64,000 nt of DNA, taken from NCBI RefSeq assembly GCF_002368335.1, contig NZ_AP018288.1:6221920-6285919 (forward strand), given 5' to 3'. This stretch comes from Nostoc sp. NIES-4103 (lineage in GTDB: Bacteria > Cyanobacteriota > Cyanobacteriia > Cyanobacteriales > Nostocaceae). A program made the translations under genes and the position numbers. The notes beneath the pieces were generated by a model. The model made no database searches, was not told the DNA's origin, and saw only the letters and a program-made list of their open reading frames with translations. Positions 55,840 through 64,000 of this stretch are shown one piece after another (the stretch's first letter is position 1; the number at the start of each line of letters is the position of its first letter).

Positions 55840-55956
55840 AAGTTAGGAGTTAGGAGTTAGAAGTTAGGAGTTGAAGAATTATCTCTCTCATCTCCCTCAT
55901 CCCCCTCATCCTCCTCATCCTCCTCATCCCCCTCATCTTTCTATCCCCCCATCCCC

Positions 55957-57255
55957 CTATCTCCCCTTTGGCTTCAGCAACAGATAATATAGATGTCCAT
56001 TACTCACTGTGACACCAGCGCGATCGCCTGCTAATTTGCCAGTACCTAAAAAATAATCTACTCTCCCTGCACCTTTAATTGCACCTCCCGCATCTTGGTC
56101 TAAAACATAGCGGCTGACAACCCGATGTTCCATTTTGCCGTTAGCATCGGCAAAGGGAATGGCAGCACGAATTAAAGCTAAAGCACCAGGAGGCATGAGA
56201 GATTTATCGGTGGCAATGGAACGTTCTGCTGTGACTGGTACGTTAATGGAACCTTGTGCTGGCGCCCCGTGGTTTTCTTGAAAAAACACAAAGCTGGGGT
56301 CGCGGGGAATATAAATATTTAATTGTTGGGGATATTTGGTAAAATAGTCGAGAATAATGGGCATAGTCATGCCTTCTAGCGGTAATTTGCCATCGTTTGC
56401 TAGTTCTCGCCCAATACTTTTGTAATTATAAGCAGTGTGACCTGCATAACCAATTGTTGTCTGAGTGCCATCTGTTAGTTGCAGACGGGCTGAACCTTGA
56501 ATTTGAGCTAAATATGGTTCGAGGCGATCGCGAAACCAAAATAACTCTAATCCCTTAAGCTTGCCTTTTGCTGCTTGTAAACCATCTGCTCCCTCTAATT
56601 CTAAGCGTGTCGGATGAGGCTTAGACCAAAAGTCTAAATCAAGCGGTAATCGATAAACAGGATAGCGAAACTCCGCTGTAGGAACGCGACTGGCTAAATA
56701 AAGTGGTTCGTAGTAAGCAGTAAATAAAACCGAACCTTTGTCGTCTTTGCCGACTGACTGGTAAAAAACAAACTCTCGTTCGATAGCTTTGTGTAATTCT
56801 GTTGCAGAATTGGTTTTGAGTAAGAGTTCGCGGAATCTTTTTAAACTATGCAAAACGCGATCGCGTGTAATTCCAGCCACCTGATATTTTTGGTAAGCAG
56901 CGATCGCATTAGAGGTTTGCAAATATTGTAGACTGCGATCGATAGCTGTCACCAATGCTTTTTTATTCGGTAATTGATTATTTTCTCCCTGATCAAGAAC
57001 CTCATCCAAACAAGAAGTATCATCTTGACAACAACTAACTGCTGATCTTTGGATAAGTATTGGTAGTTTTGGTAGTTGTTGATTTTTAGTAGATATATTT
57101 TGTGGTTGGGTTTGCAACGACACTGGAATATCCCACTTATTCACCCGACATTCTGCTGGACTAACTTCTCGATTGGCTACAGCTTGCATACGTGCCAGAA
57201 AAATCAACAGAATTACAGGTAAGCTAATGCCAATAGCTGCTAGTTGCTTTCTCAT
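55957..57255 (-). CDS. mltA: MltA-type lytic murein transglycosylase
   Basis: This enzyme cuts peptidoglycan by forming anhydromuramic ends. The 432-residue product has an N-terminal membrane or signal segment (about 8-22). The MltA domain carries GSVLFTAYYEPLY and the C-terminal 3D part has DQDAGGAIKGAGRVDYFLG, with the catalytic Asp in the family position. No lipobox is seen, so it may be held by its N-terminal helix. Short repeats (CTCATCCCC) lie just past the gene at about 55880-55970. Confidence 0.92.
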   Translation of the reverse strand: MRKQLAAIGISLPVILLIFLARMQAVANREVSPAECRVNKWDIPVSLQTQPQNISTKNQQLPKLPILIQRSAVSCCQDDTSCLDEVLDQGENNQLPNKKALVTAIDRSLQYLQTSNAIAAYQKYQVAGITRDRVLHSLKRFRELLLKTNSATELHKAIEREFVFYQSVGKDDKGSVLFTAYYEPLYLASRVPTAEFRYPVYRLPLDLDFWSKPHPTRLELEGADGLQAAKGKLKGLELFWFRDRLEPYLAQIQGSARLQLTDGTQTTIGYAGHTAYNYKSIGRELANDGKLPLEGMTMPIILDYFTKYPQQLNIYIPRDPSFVFFQENHGAPAQGSINVPVTAERSIATDKSLMPPGALALIRAAIPFADANGKMEHRVVSRYVLDQDAGGAIKGAGRVDYFLGTGKLAGDRAGVTVSNGHLYYLLLKPKGR

Positions 57256-57274
57256 CTAAAAATTGGTTATTAGT

Positions 57275-57450
57275 CAGTTGTCAGTTGTCGTTTGTCAGTT
57301 GTCAGTTGTCAGTTGTCAGTTGTCATTAGTCCCCATTCCCCAGTCCCCAGTCCCCAGTCCCCAGTCTCCAGTCCCCAGTCCCCATTGCCCCTAATCCCCA
57401 CTCCCTTACGGTCGTGGGGGCCCCGAGTTCCCCAGTCCCCAGTCCCCAAT
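57275..57450. repeat. Repeats between mltA and pxcA
   Basis: GTCAGTTGTC units at 57275-57325, CCCCAGT units at 57335-57390 and the shared element at 57381-57432 (also at 21901) fill the spacer. Confidence 0.85.
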
Positions 57451-57453
57451 CCC

Positions 57454-58788
57454 CTATTCATTCATATTACGGTAGGTAGCAACAGCAGAAGGCGATATGC
57501 GGTTTAAGTAGCGGAATATCCAATATTTAAAAATAGTATCTAAAATCACTGGAAATGTAGCAATAAATAAGAAGATAAAATCTCGATTTGCTGGTAATCC
57601 CCAGTGACGCGATATCCCTTCTAGAATTACTTCCCAGCCATGGGGAGAGTGGAATCCTACAAAGACATCAGTAAACAAAATGATAATAAATGCTTTAGCA
57701 CTGTCACTTAAACCATAGACCACATGATCAATAAAATCCTTAAATACCATAATAGAAGACTTGCTGACAACTAATAACCAAATAAAGGCAGCAACAGCGA
57801 AAATATCAGCAAAAACATTTTTAATTGCATTGGCGCTTTCGACACGAAATTCTTCAGCTATTTCACTAGCTTTTTCTTTTAACTTATTTTCCAACTCTTC
57901 TGGATATAACGGTGATGCATTGGTAATAAAACTTTGAAATTTAATTTCTTCTTCAAACCTTTGTAGCTTTCGTAGTGCTTCTTCTTCCATTTCCTCATTG
58001 AGGAAAACTTCTTCTGTTTCGGGGCTTCTAAAATGCTGAACAATTGGCCCTACCACTAATGTTTTAGCTATTTGATGAGTTAACAAAGGTACTATAATTA
58101 GTAGTAAAATAAATCTAATCGATATTATTGTTCTTTTTTGAGCTTGACGGAAATTTTTAACAACATCTTCTTCCGAATTTGGATCTAATTCAATTTGCAA
58201 ACGAGTAATAGTATTTAAAATTGACCGAGGCAATATTCCTGTTGTATCAACTTTCCGAAACTTTTTTGGATTTAGTTCTCTATTTTGATTTGCTAACTTA
58301 GGCTGTAATGGTTGAGTGACTGCTCGATCAACTTGTAAAATTTGTGGTCTATCTACTATCGGTTTATCTACTATAGGGGGAGAAGTAGTTTCTATAGCAA
58401 AGTTGGTGTATTTTGATATGACTTCATCAATGAATCTTAATTTTTCTAAAATTAAGGAAGTACTGGGATATTCTATACCTGCTTTATGGGCTGCTTTTTG
58501 ATGAGATTCGTTTGAGAACCAGCGGCTAGCTTTAAACTCTGTCAGTCGCATTTGAGCAATTTTCAATTGCTTTTTCAAGTCTGACTCAAAATAATCCATC
58601 ACACTATTGCTGTGGATAGTTGATTTGTAGTCTATTTTCTGGCCATTAAAATGCTCATCCTCTATTGCCTTAATTTGTAATGCAGCCTGGTAAGCTTGTT
58701 CCAGAGAACGTTCTGGGGTCTGTAAATACCATCGGTAAGCAGATAGCAAAAAAGAGTATATTTTTTGGCTAAAAACAGAATTTTTCAT
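57454..58788 (-). CDS. pxcA: Proton-extrusion protein PxcA (CotA)
   Basis: PxcA is needed for light-driven proton release in cyanobacteria and resembles chloroplast CemA. I start at the ATG at 58788; a TTG at 58797 is the longer choice. The 444-residue product has a soluble N-terminal region (about 1-215) and at least four membrane segments in the C-terminal half. The family end FKYWIFRYLNRISPSAVATY is clear. It is divergent from the helicase-like gene. Confidence 0.92.
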   Translation of the reverse strand: MKNSVFSQKIYSFLLSAYRWYLQTPERSLEQAYQAALQIKAIEDEHFNGQKIDYKSTIHSNSVMDYFESDLKKQLKIAQMRLTEFKASRWFSNESHQKAAHKAGIEYPSTSLILEKLRFIDEVISKYTNFAIETTSPPIVDKPIVDRPQILQVDRAVTQPLQPKLANQNRELNPKKFRKVDTTGILPRSILNTITRLQIELDPNSEEDVVKNFRQAQKRTIISIRFILLLIIVPLLTHQIAKTLVVGPIVQHFRSPETEEVFLNEEMEEEALRKLQRFEEEIKFQSFITNASPLYPEELENKLKEKASEIAEEFRVESANAIKNVFADIFAVAAFIWLLVVSKSSIMVFKDFIDHVVYGLSDSAKAFIIILFTDVFVGFHSPHGWEVILEGISRHWGLPANRDFIFLFIATFPVILDTIFKYWIFRYLNRISPSAVATYRNMNE

Positions 58789-58842
58789 TGTAGGCAATCA
58801 TCCAGCATTTATTGGTGATTCTTAACCCTAAGTTAACGCACA

Positions 58843-61119
58843 ATGTATACTAACAAATTTACTAGGAGTTGGTTTGTGCTTTCTTATTCTGTTTGGATTG
58901 TGGGCAGTAGCCGCAGTGGTAAGACTACTCGGTTATTAGAGCATTTTTGTCAATGGTTACAAAATGACAACCATGAGCCAGAATTATTTTATACTAAAAA
59001 TGGTGTAAAGAAAGAAGGTACTAGCTTAGGAAAATCTTTGTATCTTCACAAAACAGAGCCAGGAGTTTTAGTGCTGGCTGCCAATGATGAAAATCGCCGA
59101 GAATTAGGCGATAAAATTGTCACAGCTACATTAGGGAAATATCCTGTTCGTGCTAAGACTATTCTAGGTTTTTTTCAAGATGAAGTTATTTTATTTTGGC
59201 CTTTATTAATTCAGTTGTTGAATCTGAAAGCACAATTTCCGGTTAGGTTACGCCCAGAAACAGAGCAAGAATTAGCAACAAAACTCTGGCGTTCTCAATT
59301 AGATGAAGCAACTATTAGCCGTGCTGGAGTAAATGAGTATCGCTTAGTGCGGAGCATTTTGGATATATTACAATTAGCAGCTTACAGTGGCACACATTGT
59401 GAAGATATTGCTAAGATTTTGCAAAGAGGTTTACAGGAAAATACCTTAAATTTAGAGCCAGAATTTCTAGCGTCATTGCTAAGAGATTGGCGTAACTGGT
59501 GTTTAGAGAGAGGATTACTAACTTATGGGATTATTACCGAACTCTACACCCAGCACTTATTAAGCGATCGCAATTACCAACAACGCCTGACTCAACGTTA
59601 CCAGGCGGTGCTAGCAGATGATGTAGATGAATATCCTGGGGTAGCGCGTCATTTATTCGATTTTCTCTTGGATCAAGGTGCAGTGGGGGCATTTAGTTAT
59701 AATCCTGATGGTGCAGTGCGTCTGGGATTGGGGGCAGACCCCAACTACCTAGAAGGGTTAGCAGGACGTTGTCGTATAGAAAGCTTGACCAAGCCACCCG
59801 TAAGAACTTTAGCGGATAGACTGGCTACACCAATGGCGGAATTGGTCACAGAATCGATGGTGCTGTCAACTTTACCAGATACAGTGCAGTCGATTCAAAC
59901 GACTTCCCGCGCTCAATTGTTGCGGCAAACAGCAGAAGTGATCGTTAATGCCATCAAATCAGGGCAAGTACAAGCAGACCAAGTAGCAATTATTGCACCA
60001 GGTTTAGATGCGATCGCTCGTTATACTATAGTAGAAATCCTCAACAAGCAAAACATCCTCGTAGAGTCCCTTAACGACCAACGCCCGCTAATTAGTTCAC
60101 CCGTCATCCGAGCATTACTCACCATGCTAGCTTTAGTGTATCCCGGATTAGGTCGTCTAGTAGACCGGGATGCCGTAGCAGAGATGCTTGTAGTCTTAAG
60201 TAGAAGACAACAACCACCAGAAAACTCTTTAGAACTTAATACTAACTCCGCATTCAGCACTGACATCGACCCAGTACGCGCTGGATTAATCGCAGATTAC
60301 TGCTTTGTACCCCATCCCGACCGCCCCAACTTGCTGCCAGTGACAACCTTCGAGCGCTGGGATAGAATCGGCTATGCAGCTAGTAATGCCTATAGTCAGA
60401 TATTAGACTGGTTAGACAAACAGCGATCGCAACAAGAACTGCGACTGATTCCCAGCCCTATTTCCCTATTAGATAGGGCAATTCAGCAATTTTTGTGGAA
60501 TGGTAGCAATTTACCCTATGACCAACTAGCAGCACTACGAGAATTACTAGAAACTGCCCAACACTATTGGGAAATAGATACTAGACTTAAACAAACTAAT
60601 TCCCAACTCAAAATTCAAGATTCAGAATTATCTCCCTCATCCCCCTCATCCCCCTCATCCCCCTCATCTCCCTCATCGCCCCAATCAGCACTTGCCGAAT
60701 TCATTCAACTACTACGGCGTGGTACTATCACCGCTAACCCCTATCCCTTACGTCCCATTGGCCCAGCCAGAAAGGCTGTCACCTTAGCAACAATTTTCCA
60801 ATACCGTTCTAGTAGAAGATTTCACCGTTGGCATTTTTGGCTGGATGCTGGTTCCCCGCTGTGGGCAAAAGGCGGTGCAGCTACTTTATTCGCTGCGCCA
60901 TTTTTCTTGCAAGATAGGTTAGGAGAACCTTGGACAGCAGAAGATGAAAAAATGGCAGAGTCAGAAAGACTAAGAAGGATTTTGGCAGATTTGCTTTCTC
61001 GTGTTTCTGATAAAGTTTATTTGTGTCACAGCGATTTAGCTGTGAATGGGCAAGAACTATTAGGGCCGCTGTTACCTTTAGTACATGCTTGCGTACCATT
61101 TGAAGTGTCTGTTAATTGA
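58843..61119 (+). CDS. UvrD/RecB-like P-loop protein
   Basis: The 758-residue product has a Walker A-like loop GSSRSGKTTRLL (about 22-33) and VLADDVDEYPG as a Walker B candidate. It resembles superfamily 1 helicases of cyanobacteria, sometimes named recombinase-like. Later helicase motifs are less clear, so strand-separating activity is not certain. At about 595-612 the protein carries SPSSPSSPSS repeats encoded by spacer-type repeat DNA. No nuclease domain is seen. Confidence 0.7.
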   Translation: MYTNKFTRSWFVLSYSVWIVGSSRSGKTTRLLEHFCQWLQNDNHEPELFYTKNGVKKEGTSLGKSLYLHKTEPGVLVLAANDENRRELGDKIVTATLGKYPVRAKTILGFFQDEVILFWPLLIQLLNLKAQFPVRLRPETEQELATKLWRSQLDEATISRAGVNEYRLVRSILDILQLAAYSGTHCEDIAKILQRGLQENTLNLEPEFLASLLRDWRNWCLERGLLTYGIITELYTQHLLSDRNYQQRLTQRYQAVLADDVDEYPGVARHLFDFLLDQGAVGAFSYNPDGAVRLGLGADPNYLEGLAGRCRIESLTKPPVRTLADRLATPMAELVTESMVLSTLPDTVQSIQTTSRAQLLRQTAEVIVNAIKSGQVQADQVAIIAPGLDAIARYTIVEILNKQNILVESLNDQRPLISSPVIRALLTMLALVYPGLGRLVDRDAVAEMLVVLSRRQQPPENSLELNTNSAFSTDIDPVRAGLIADYCFVPHPDRPNLLPVTTFERWDRIGYAASNAYSQILDWLDKQRSQQELRLIPSPISLLDRAIQQFLWNGSNLPYDQLAALRELLETAQHYWEIDTRLKQTNSQLKIQDSELSPSSPSSPSSPSSPSSPQSALAEFIQLLRRGTITANPYPLRPIGPARKAVTLATIFQYRSSRRFHRWHFWLDAGSPLWAKGGAATLFAAPFFLQDRLGEPWTAEDEKMAESERLRRILADLLSRVSDKVYLCHSDLAVNGQELLGPLLPLVHACVPFEVSVN
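60632..60679 (+). repeat. Nonamer repeat inside the helicase-like gene
   Basis: CCCCCTCAT units of nine bases run about five times. Each unit adds three residues (Pro-Ser-Ser), so the frame holds. Confidence 0.9.
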
Positions 61120-61698
61120 TATAGATGATATAATCTGCGTCCAAAATATTACTGTTTATGAAGTTAGCATCCAGACTCAAGCTAACTGACAATACCAAAA
61201 CTTTATTAGCAAAGGAGGCATTGAAATTAAGCCGCGATCGCAACAACAGAGGCGATGATCTTACATAAGTGTTAATCAATGCCTATCGAATAATAATGAT
61301 GAAATTAACTATGGAATTGAGCGGTTTTAAGAAGTTTACTAATAAACCTGAGTTCGGGTTAAAGATAAGAAGGTAAAAGCCACTCAAGTTGAAGGCTAGG
61401 TTTCTGAGGTTGTTGACAATAAGCGATTAAGCCGCACAGAACATTAACACAAAAATTGACTGGGCTGCGATGCCTTTAGTGTTCAATATAAGTAGGGCGT
61501 TTATTAATCTTGCCTGCAATGTACTTGCTGTCCCAACTATTATTCAATCGTCCTGTGGTCAGTTGGTTGGCAGTCGCATTAATAGCTATTGAAGCGGGTC
61601 TGATTGAATCAGCCGCTTCCGCTTCAATAGTTATACGGTTTTTTCAAAAATTAAATAAGATTGCTATGGCTAAAAATGCCTCACTGAGTTGATATTGC
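61120..61698. other. Spacer with a MITE end and a nested palindrome
   Basis: AACCTGAGTTCGGGTTAAAG at 61345 is a single end of the element at 17511 and 38409, without its partner. At 61586-61630, CTATTGAAGCGG pairs with CCGCTTCAATAG, and TGATTGAATCA lies inside it. A 60-codon frame at 61510 is not convincing. Confidence 0.55.
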
Positions 61699-62586
61699 TT
61701 ACTGCACAATCTGATTACACCCATTAGCATCAGGAGGCGCTGTTTGTGTTGAAGCAGTTGTGAGTAGCAGTGAGTTAGGTGCTTGGCCTAAGCCATTACC
61801 TGTAGCAATTACATCAAAAATGACTCCGGCCGGGACTTGTTGATTCGCAACTTCTACTGTGATTGGTGGGTTGAAGGCATTATTGATCAATGGGTCAAAT
61901 TGGTCAGGTAGAACTGGATTGAAGTTATATGTACCAGCCGTAAGTTCTGGGTAAGGAATAGCAGTTTTGGGTGTTAGGTCTGTGATACGAGTTTCATCCA
62001 CATTTGGGCTAGAGGATTTGCTAATACGGAAATCTATAACAGCGCTAGTTTCCGAAAAGCGATACCAACGTCCTTTAAATTTACCTGGATTAGGCTGTGT
62101 TAAATCCTCTGGAATCACAAAGGGTGATTGATTAAATAATGGTTGACCTGAGGGGCCTTGTAGTGTTCCTGTTATCGCTACTGTATAAGCACCATTAGGC
62201 GCTCCCGTAAAGGTTCTAGAAGCAATTGTACTGTAAGTACCAGAGCGCACAAAAAGTACCTCAATATTTCCTGGTACTACATCTACATATTTACTAGCTT
62301 GACGAAAATCTACATTCTGCAAAACTCTTTTACCGTTGACAATAACATCAACTGGTGATGCAGTACTAACCGCAGCATTAATAACTCTTAATTTGGTAGT
62401 GCATAAATAAGGTTTAGGAGGATTTAGAAGAGGATCTAGAATAGAACCTAGTAGGCTTGCAGTGGTAAATTCTTGTAAAGACTTTGTAGATAGTTGAGGA
62501 TTGGCTAAACTTTTGGATGGATAACTAGTCCAACTCATTAAAGATAATGCCAAAGCACCCAAGAATAATCGTTTTGTTAGAAACAT
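61699..62586 (-). CDS. DUF4397 exported protein
   Basis: The 295-residue product starts with a signal peptide (about 1-28, ending KSLANP). The middle (about 65-170) matches DUF4397: TKLRVINAAVSTASPVDVIVN, VVPGNIEVLFVRSGTYST, and FTGAPNGAYTVAITG. A C-terminal beta-rich part follows. Role unknown. It has a 866-base spacer upstream. Confidence 0.8.
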   Translation of the reverse strand: MFLTKRLFLGALALSLMSWTSYPSKSLANPQLSTKSLQEFTTASLLGSILDPLLNPPKPYLCTTKLRVINAAVSTASPVDVIVNGKRVLQNVDFRQASKYVDVVPGNIEVLFVRSGTYSTIASRTFTGAPNGAYTVAITGTLQGPSGQPLFNQSPFVIPEDLTQPNPGKFKGRWYRFSETSAVIDFRISKSSSPNVDETRITDLTPKTAIPYPELTAGTYNFNPVLPDQFDPLINNAFNPPITVEVANQQVPAGVIFDVIATGNGLGQAPNSLLLTTASTQTAPPDANGCNQIVQ

Positions 62587-63452
62587 CTCTTCCTCCTATC
62601 GTGAAACGGAAATAACAAATGAGCAAGCTTTATTCCGCATAAAAAATTATGCGATAAACATCGCAAATACTTTTTATGTATAGGGCTATAGATATTGCAG
62701 TGGTAGACATTTAAGTTGAGAAAACACCTTATTTTTTCTGTTATTTCCCAAACATTAAATAGTGTTATTCTTCAGTAACTACTATGCTAAATACACAGTA
62801 AATTATGTATTAAAAACCGTAGTGTTTATGTGAAGAATATGAACAGTGTGCAAGTCTATCAAGCTGTTCAAATCTTCCAAAATAACCATGGATATTGTTT
62901 AATAAAAATGCTTAAGCATCTTTATTAAAATAATAATTTATTTTCAATTTGTCTTGTTTTTTGTATTCCTAATTTATTCTGGATTGCTCTTGCTACCTCA
63001 TTCAGCGCCACTACTTGTTGATAATTACAAAAACTTTCTTTAATTTCTTTACATACCTTAACATAGCTAGTCTGGGAGACGCAATTGATATTATTATTGA
63101 TATTATTGATGATAATAATTTGTTTTGCTCTATGACTAGCAAGCCTTCTAGCAACTGTTAAACATTGCCTAATTTATATTCTTTTAGGCAATATCAAATC
63201 ACTTTTTCACGAAATAATCAGGGTTGTAGCTTCTACGGGAGGTGCTGCCTGGGTTCTGTTTTAGGCAAAGTTAGTCAAGCGCGTAAGTTTCTGTACGATT
63301 GCTACCAGAACCCCTACTTCTGTTAGAGGCAATCTCCCAAGCGAACGCTGACACACATAATAATGAAGAAACAAAGCCAACAAAGCCCGCTCTCTGCTTT
63401 GGACTTGTGAACTACTAGAGAGAAATGGAATTATCTCGGCTCAATAACTTAA
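62587..63452. other. Long AT-rich spacer
   Basis: No gene is supported in 866 bases. A GATATTATT/GATAATAAT stretch lies at about 63088-63118. The rest has no repeat or RNA signal that I can defend. Confidence 0.5.
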
Positions 63453-63875
63453 TCACTTCACCCTGTAATGGAGTAGCAAGACTCCGTTTTCATAGATATT
63501 GCTGTTGGCAAGTTCTAAAGCAGTTTGCCCAATCACTCCAGAAAAAAGTGGAATGCCTGAACCCATCAAAAAAGGGTTGATTTTCAGGATTAACCGATCA
63601 ACTAATTTGTGAGCAAAAAGCGTTGTGGCTAAATCCGCCCCACCACAGAGCCAAATGCCTTTACCTGTTTCGCTCTTCAAAGCTGTGACTAACTCAACAG
63701 CATTCTCTGAAACAAGTTCAACATTCTCATCTGGGCTTTCTGGCATACTGCGTGAAAAGACATACTGTTTCATGTGTGAGTAAGGATTGGTTATGCCATC
63801 CTTCAATCCTACCTCGTAGGTCTTTCGCCCCATGAGAACAACATCAAACCACTTGTTCTCAGCATGGATACCCAT
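63453..63875 (-). CDS. RibD C-terminal/DHFR-like protein, probably N-truncated
   Basis: The 140-residue product fits the RibD/DHFR-like reductase fold: FDVVLMGRKTYEVGL, KQYVFSRSMPESPDENVELV, GIWLCGGADLATTLF and LILKINPFLMGSGIPLF. Family members usually have about 35-45 more residues at the start, including a first strand of the fold. The frame stays open upstream of the ATG for only about 15 codons before a stop at about 63921, so the missing part is not there. It is either a shortened gene or a decayed copy. Confidence 0.7.
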   Translation of the reverse strand: MGIHAENKWFDVVLMGRKTYEVGLKDGITNPYSHMKQYVFSRSMPESPDENVELVSENAVELVTALKSETGKGIWLCGGADLATTLFAHKLVDRLILKINPFLMGSGIPLFSGVIGQTALELANSNIYENGVLLLHYRVK

Positions 63876-63921
63876 TACGTCACGCTGAAGCGATCGCCTG
63901 ATGTTAAGGACAAGTGATTAT

Positions 63922-64000
63922 TTAGACTTGATATGAATCCCAAAGTTGACCTAATGCTGCCAGTTGGTGGCGGTATTCAATGCGAACCACCCAATCTTCT
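63922..64000 (-). CDS. C-terminal end of a gene cut by the right edge
   Basis: The minus strand reads EDWVVRIEYRHQLAALGQLW then DSYQV to a TAA at 63922-63924. The frame is open to the window edge. I do not recognise the family. It is 46 bases upstream of the RibD-like gene on the same strand. Confidence 0.5.
   Translation of the reverse strand, partial: EDWVVRIEYRHQLAALGQLWDSYQV

Noticed and set aside
61510..61692. A 60-codon hydrophobic protein
   Set aside because: It runs through the nested palindrome and has no ribosome site; not supported.

Overview
The window looks like chromosomal DNA of a filamentous, Nostocales-type cyanobacterium. The palindrome GCGATCGC (HIP1) recurs in genes and spacers. 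Spacers are full of short tandemly repeated repeats of the Nostoc type (CTCCTAA-like heptamers, GGGAGATGA-like nonamers). Several genes are typical of cyanobacteria: the sensor kinase nblS beside purD, the clpR-clpP3 pair, the proton-extrusion protein gene pxcA, a single-domain phytochelatin-synthase homologue and a DUF4347 protein. No phage, conjugation or CRISPR genes are visible; most of the window is housekeeping with small repeats and gene remnants.

Layout. 1-14.7 kb: a FecR-domain gene cut by the left edge, divergent from a predicted outer-membrane barrel gene; rhodanese; a MnmC-like methyltransferase with repeat DNA inserted in frame; an HD-GYP response regulator; glmU; isoaspartyl peptidase with a DUF2256 partner; a 955-residue multi-GAF sensor; pyrD; and a membrane-anchored protein with a possible helix-turn-helix tail. 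15.2-17.5 kb: the most unusual locus. A Ro60 (TROVE) gene is flanked by three small RNA genes built like tRNAs, in which the anticodon arm is replaced by a Y-RNA-like Ro-binding stem. 17.5-24.5 kb: VOC proteins, a dienelactone hydrolase, ssuA and ssuD for alkanesulfonate use, an acetyltransferase and the phytochelatin-synthase-like peptidase. 25-29 kb: a 1273-residue DUF4347 protein with 24 ELW repeats. 30-35.7 kb: zinc-ribbon protein, nblS, purD and a sugar-nucleotide epimerase. 36-44 kb: DUF3352 protein, PhoD-like phosphatase, a double-glycine-leader peptide, and PBP2 with a broken copy of its active-site region upstream. 45-48.3 kb: potA-potD-potB without potC. 48.6-57.3 kb: secreted proteins, two overlapping VWA genes, clpR-clpP3, a J-domain protein and mltA. 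57.4-64 kb: pxcA, a P-loop helicase-like gene with an in-frame repeat, a DUF4397 protein, a probably N-truncated RibD-like gene and a gene cut by the right edge.

How the genes work together. Ro60 and the three RNAs probably form one RNA-surveillance module: the RNAs would carry the Ro-binding helix on a body the cell's tRNA enzymes could recognise. NblS and PurD share a conserved neighbourhood but not a pathway. ClpR (active-site serine lost) and ClpP3 (triad intact) should form one mixed protease ring. SsuA and SsuD imply sulfonate scavenging, and PotA-D-B polyamine import, but both transport sets lack partners here.

The repeats are a second theme. Two copies of one miniature inverted-repeat element occur, one carrying a second palindromic element inside it. 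Short-repeat DNA has also entered two coding sequences without breaking the frame.
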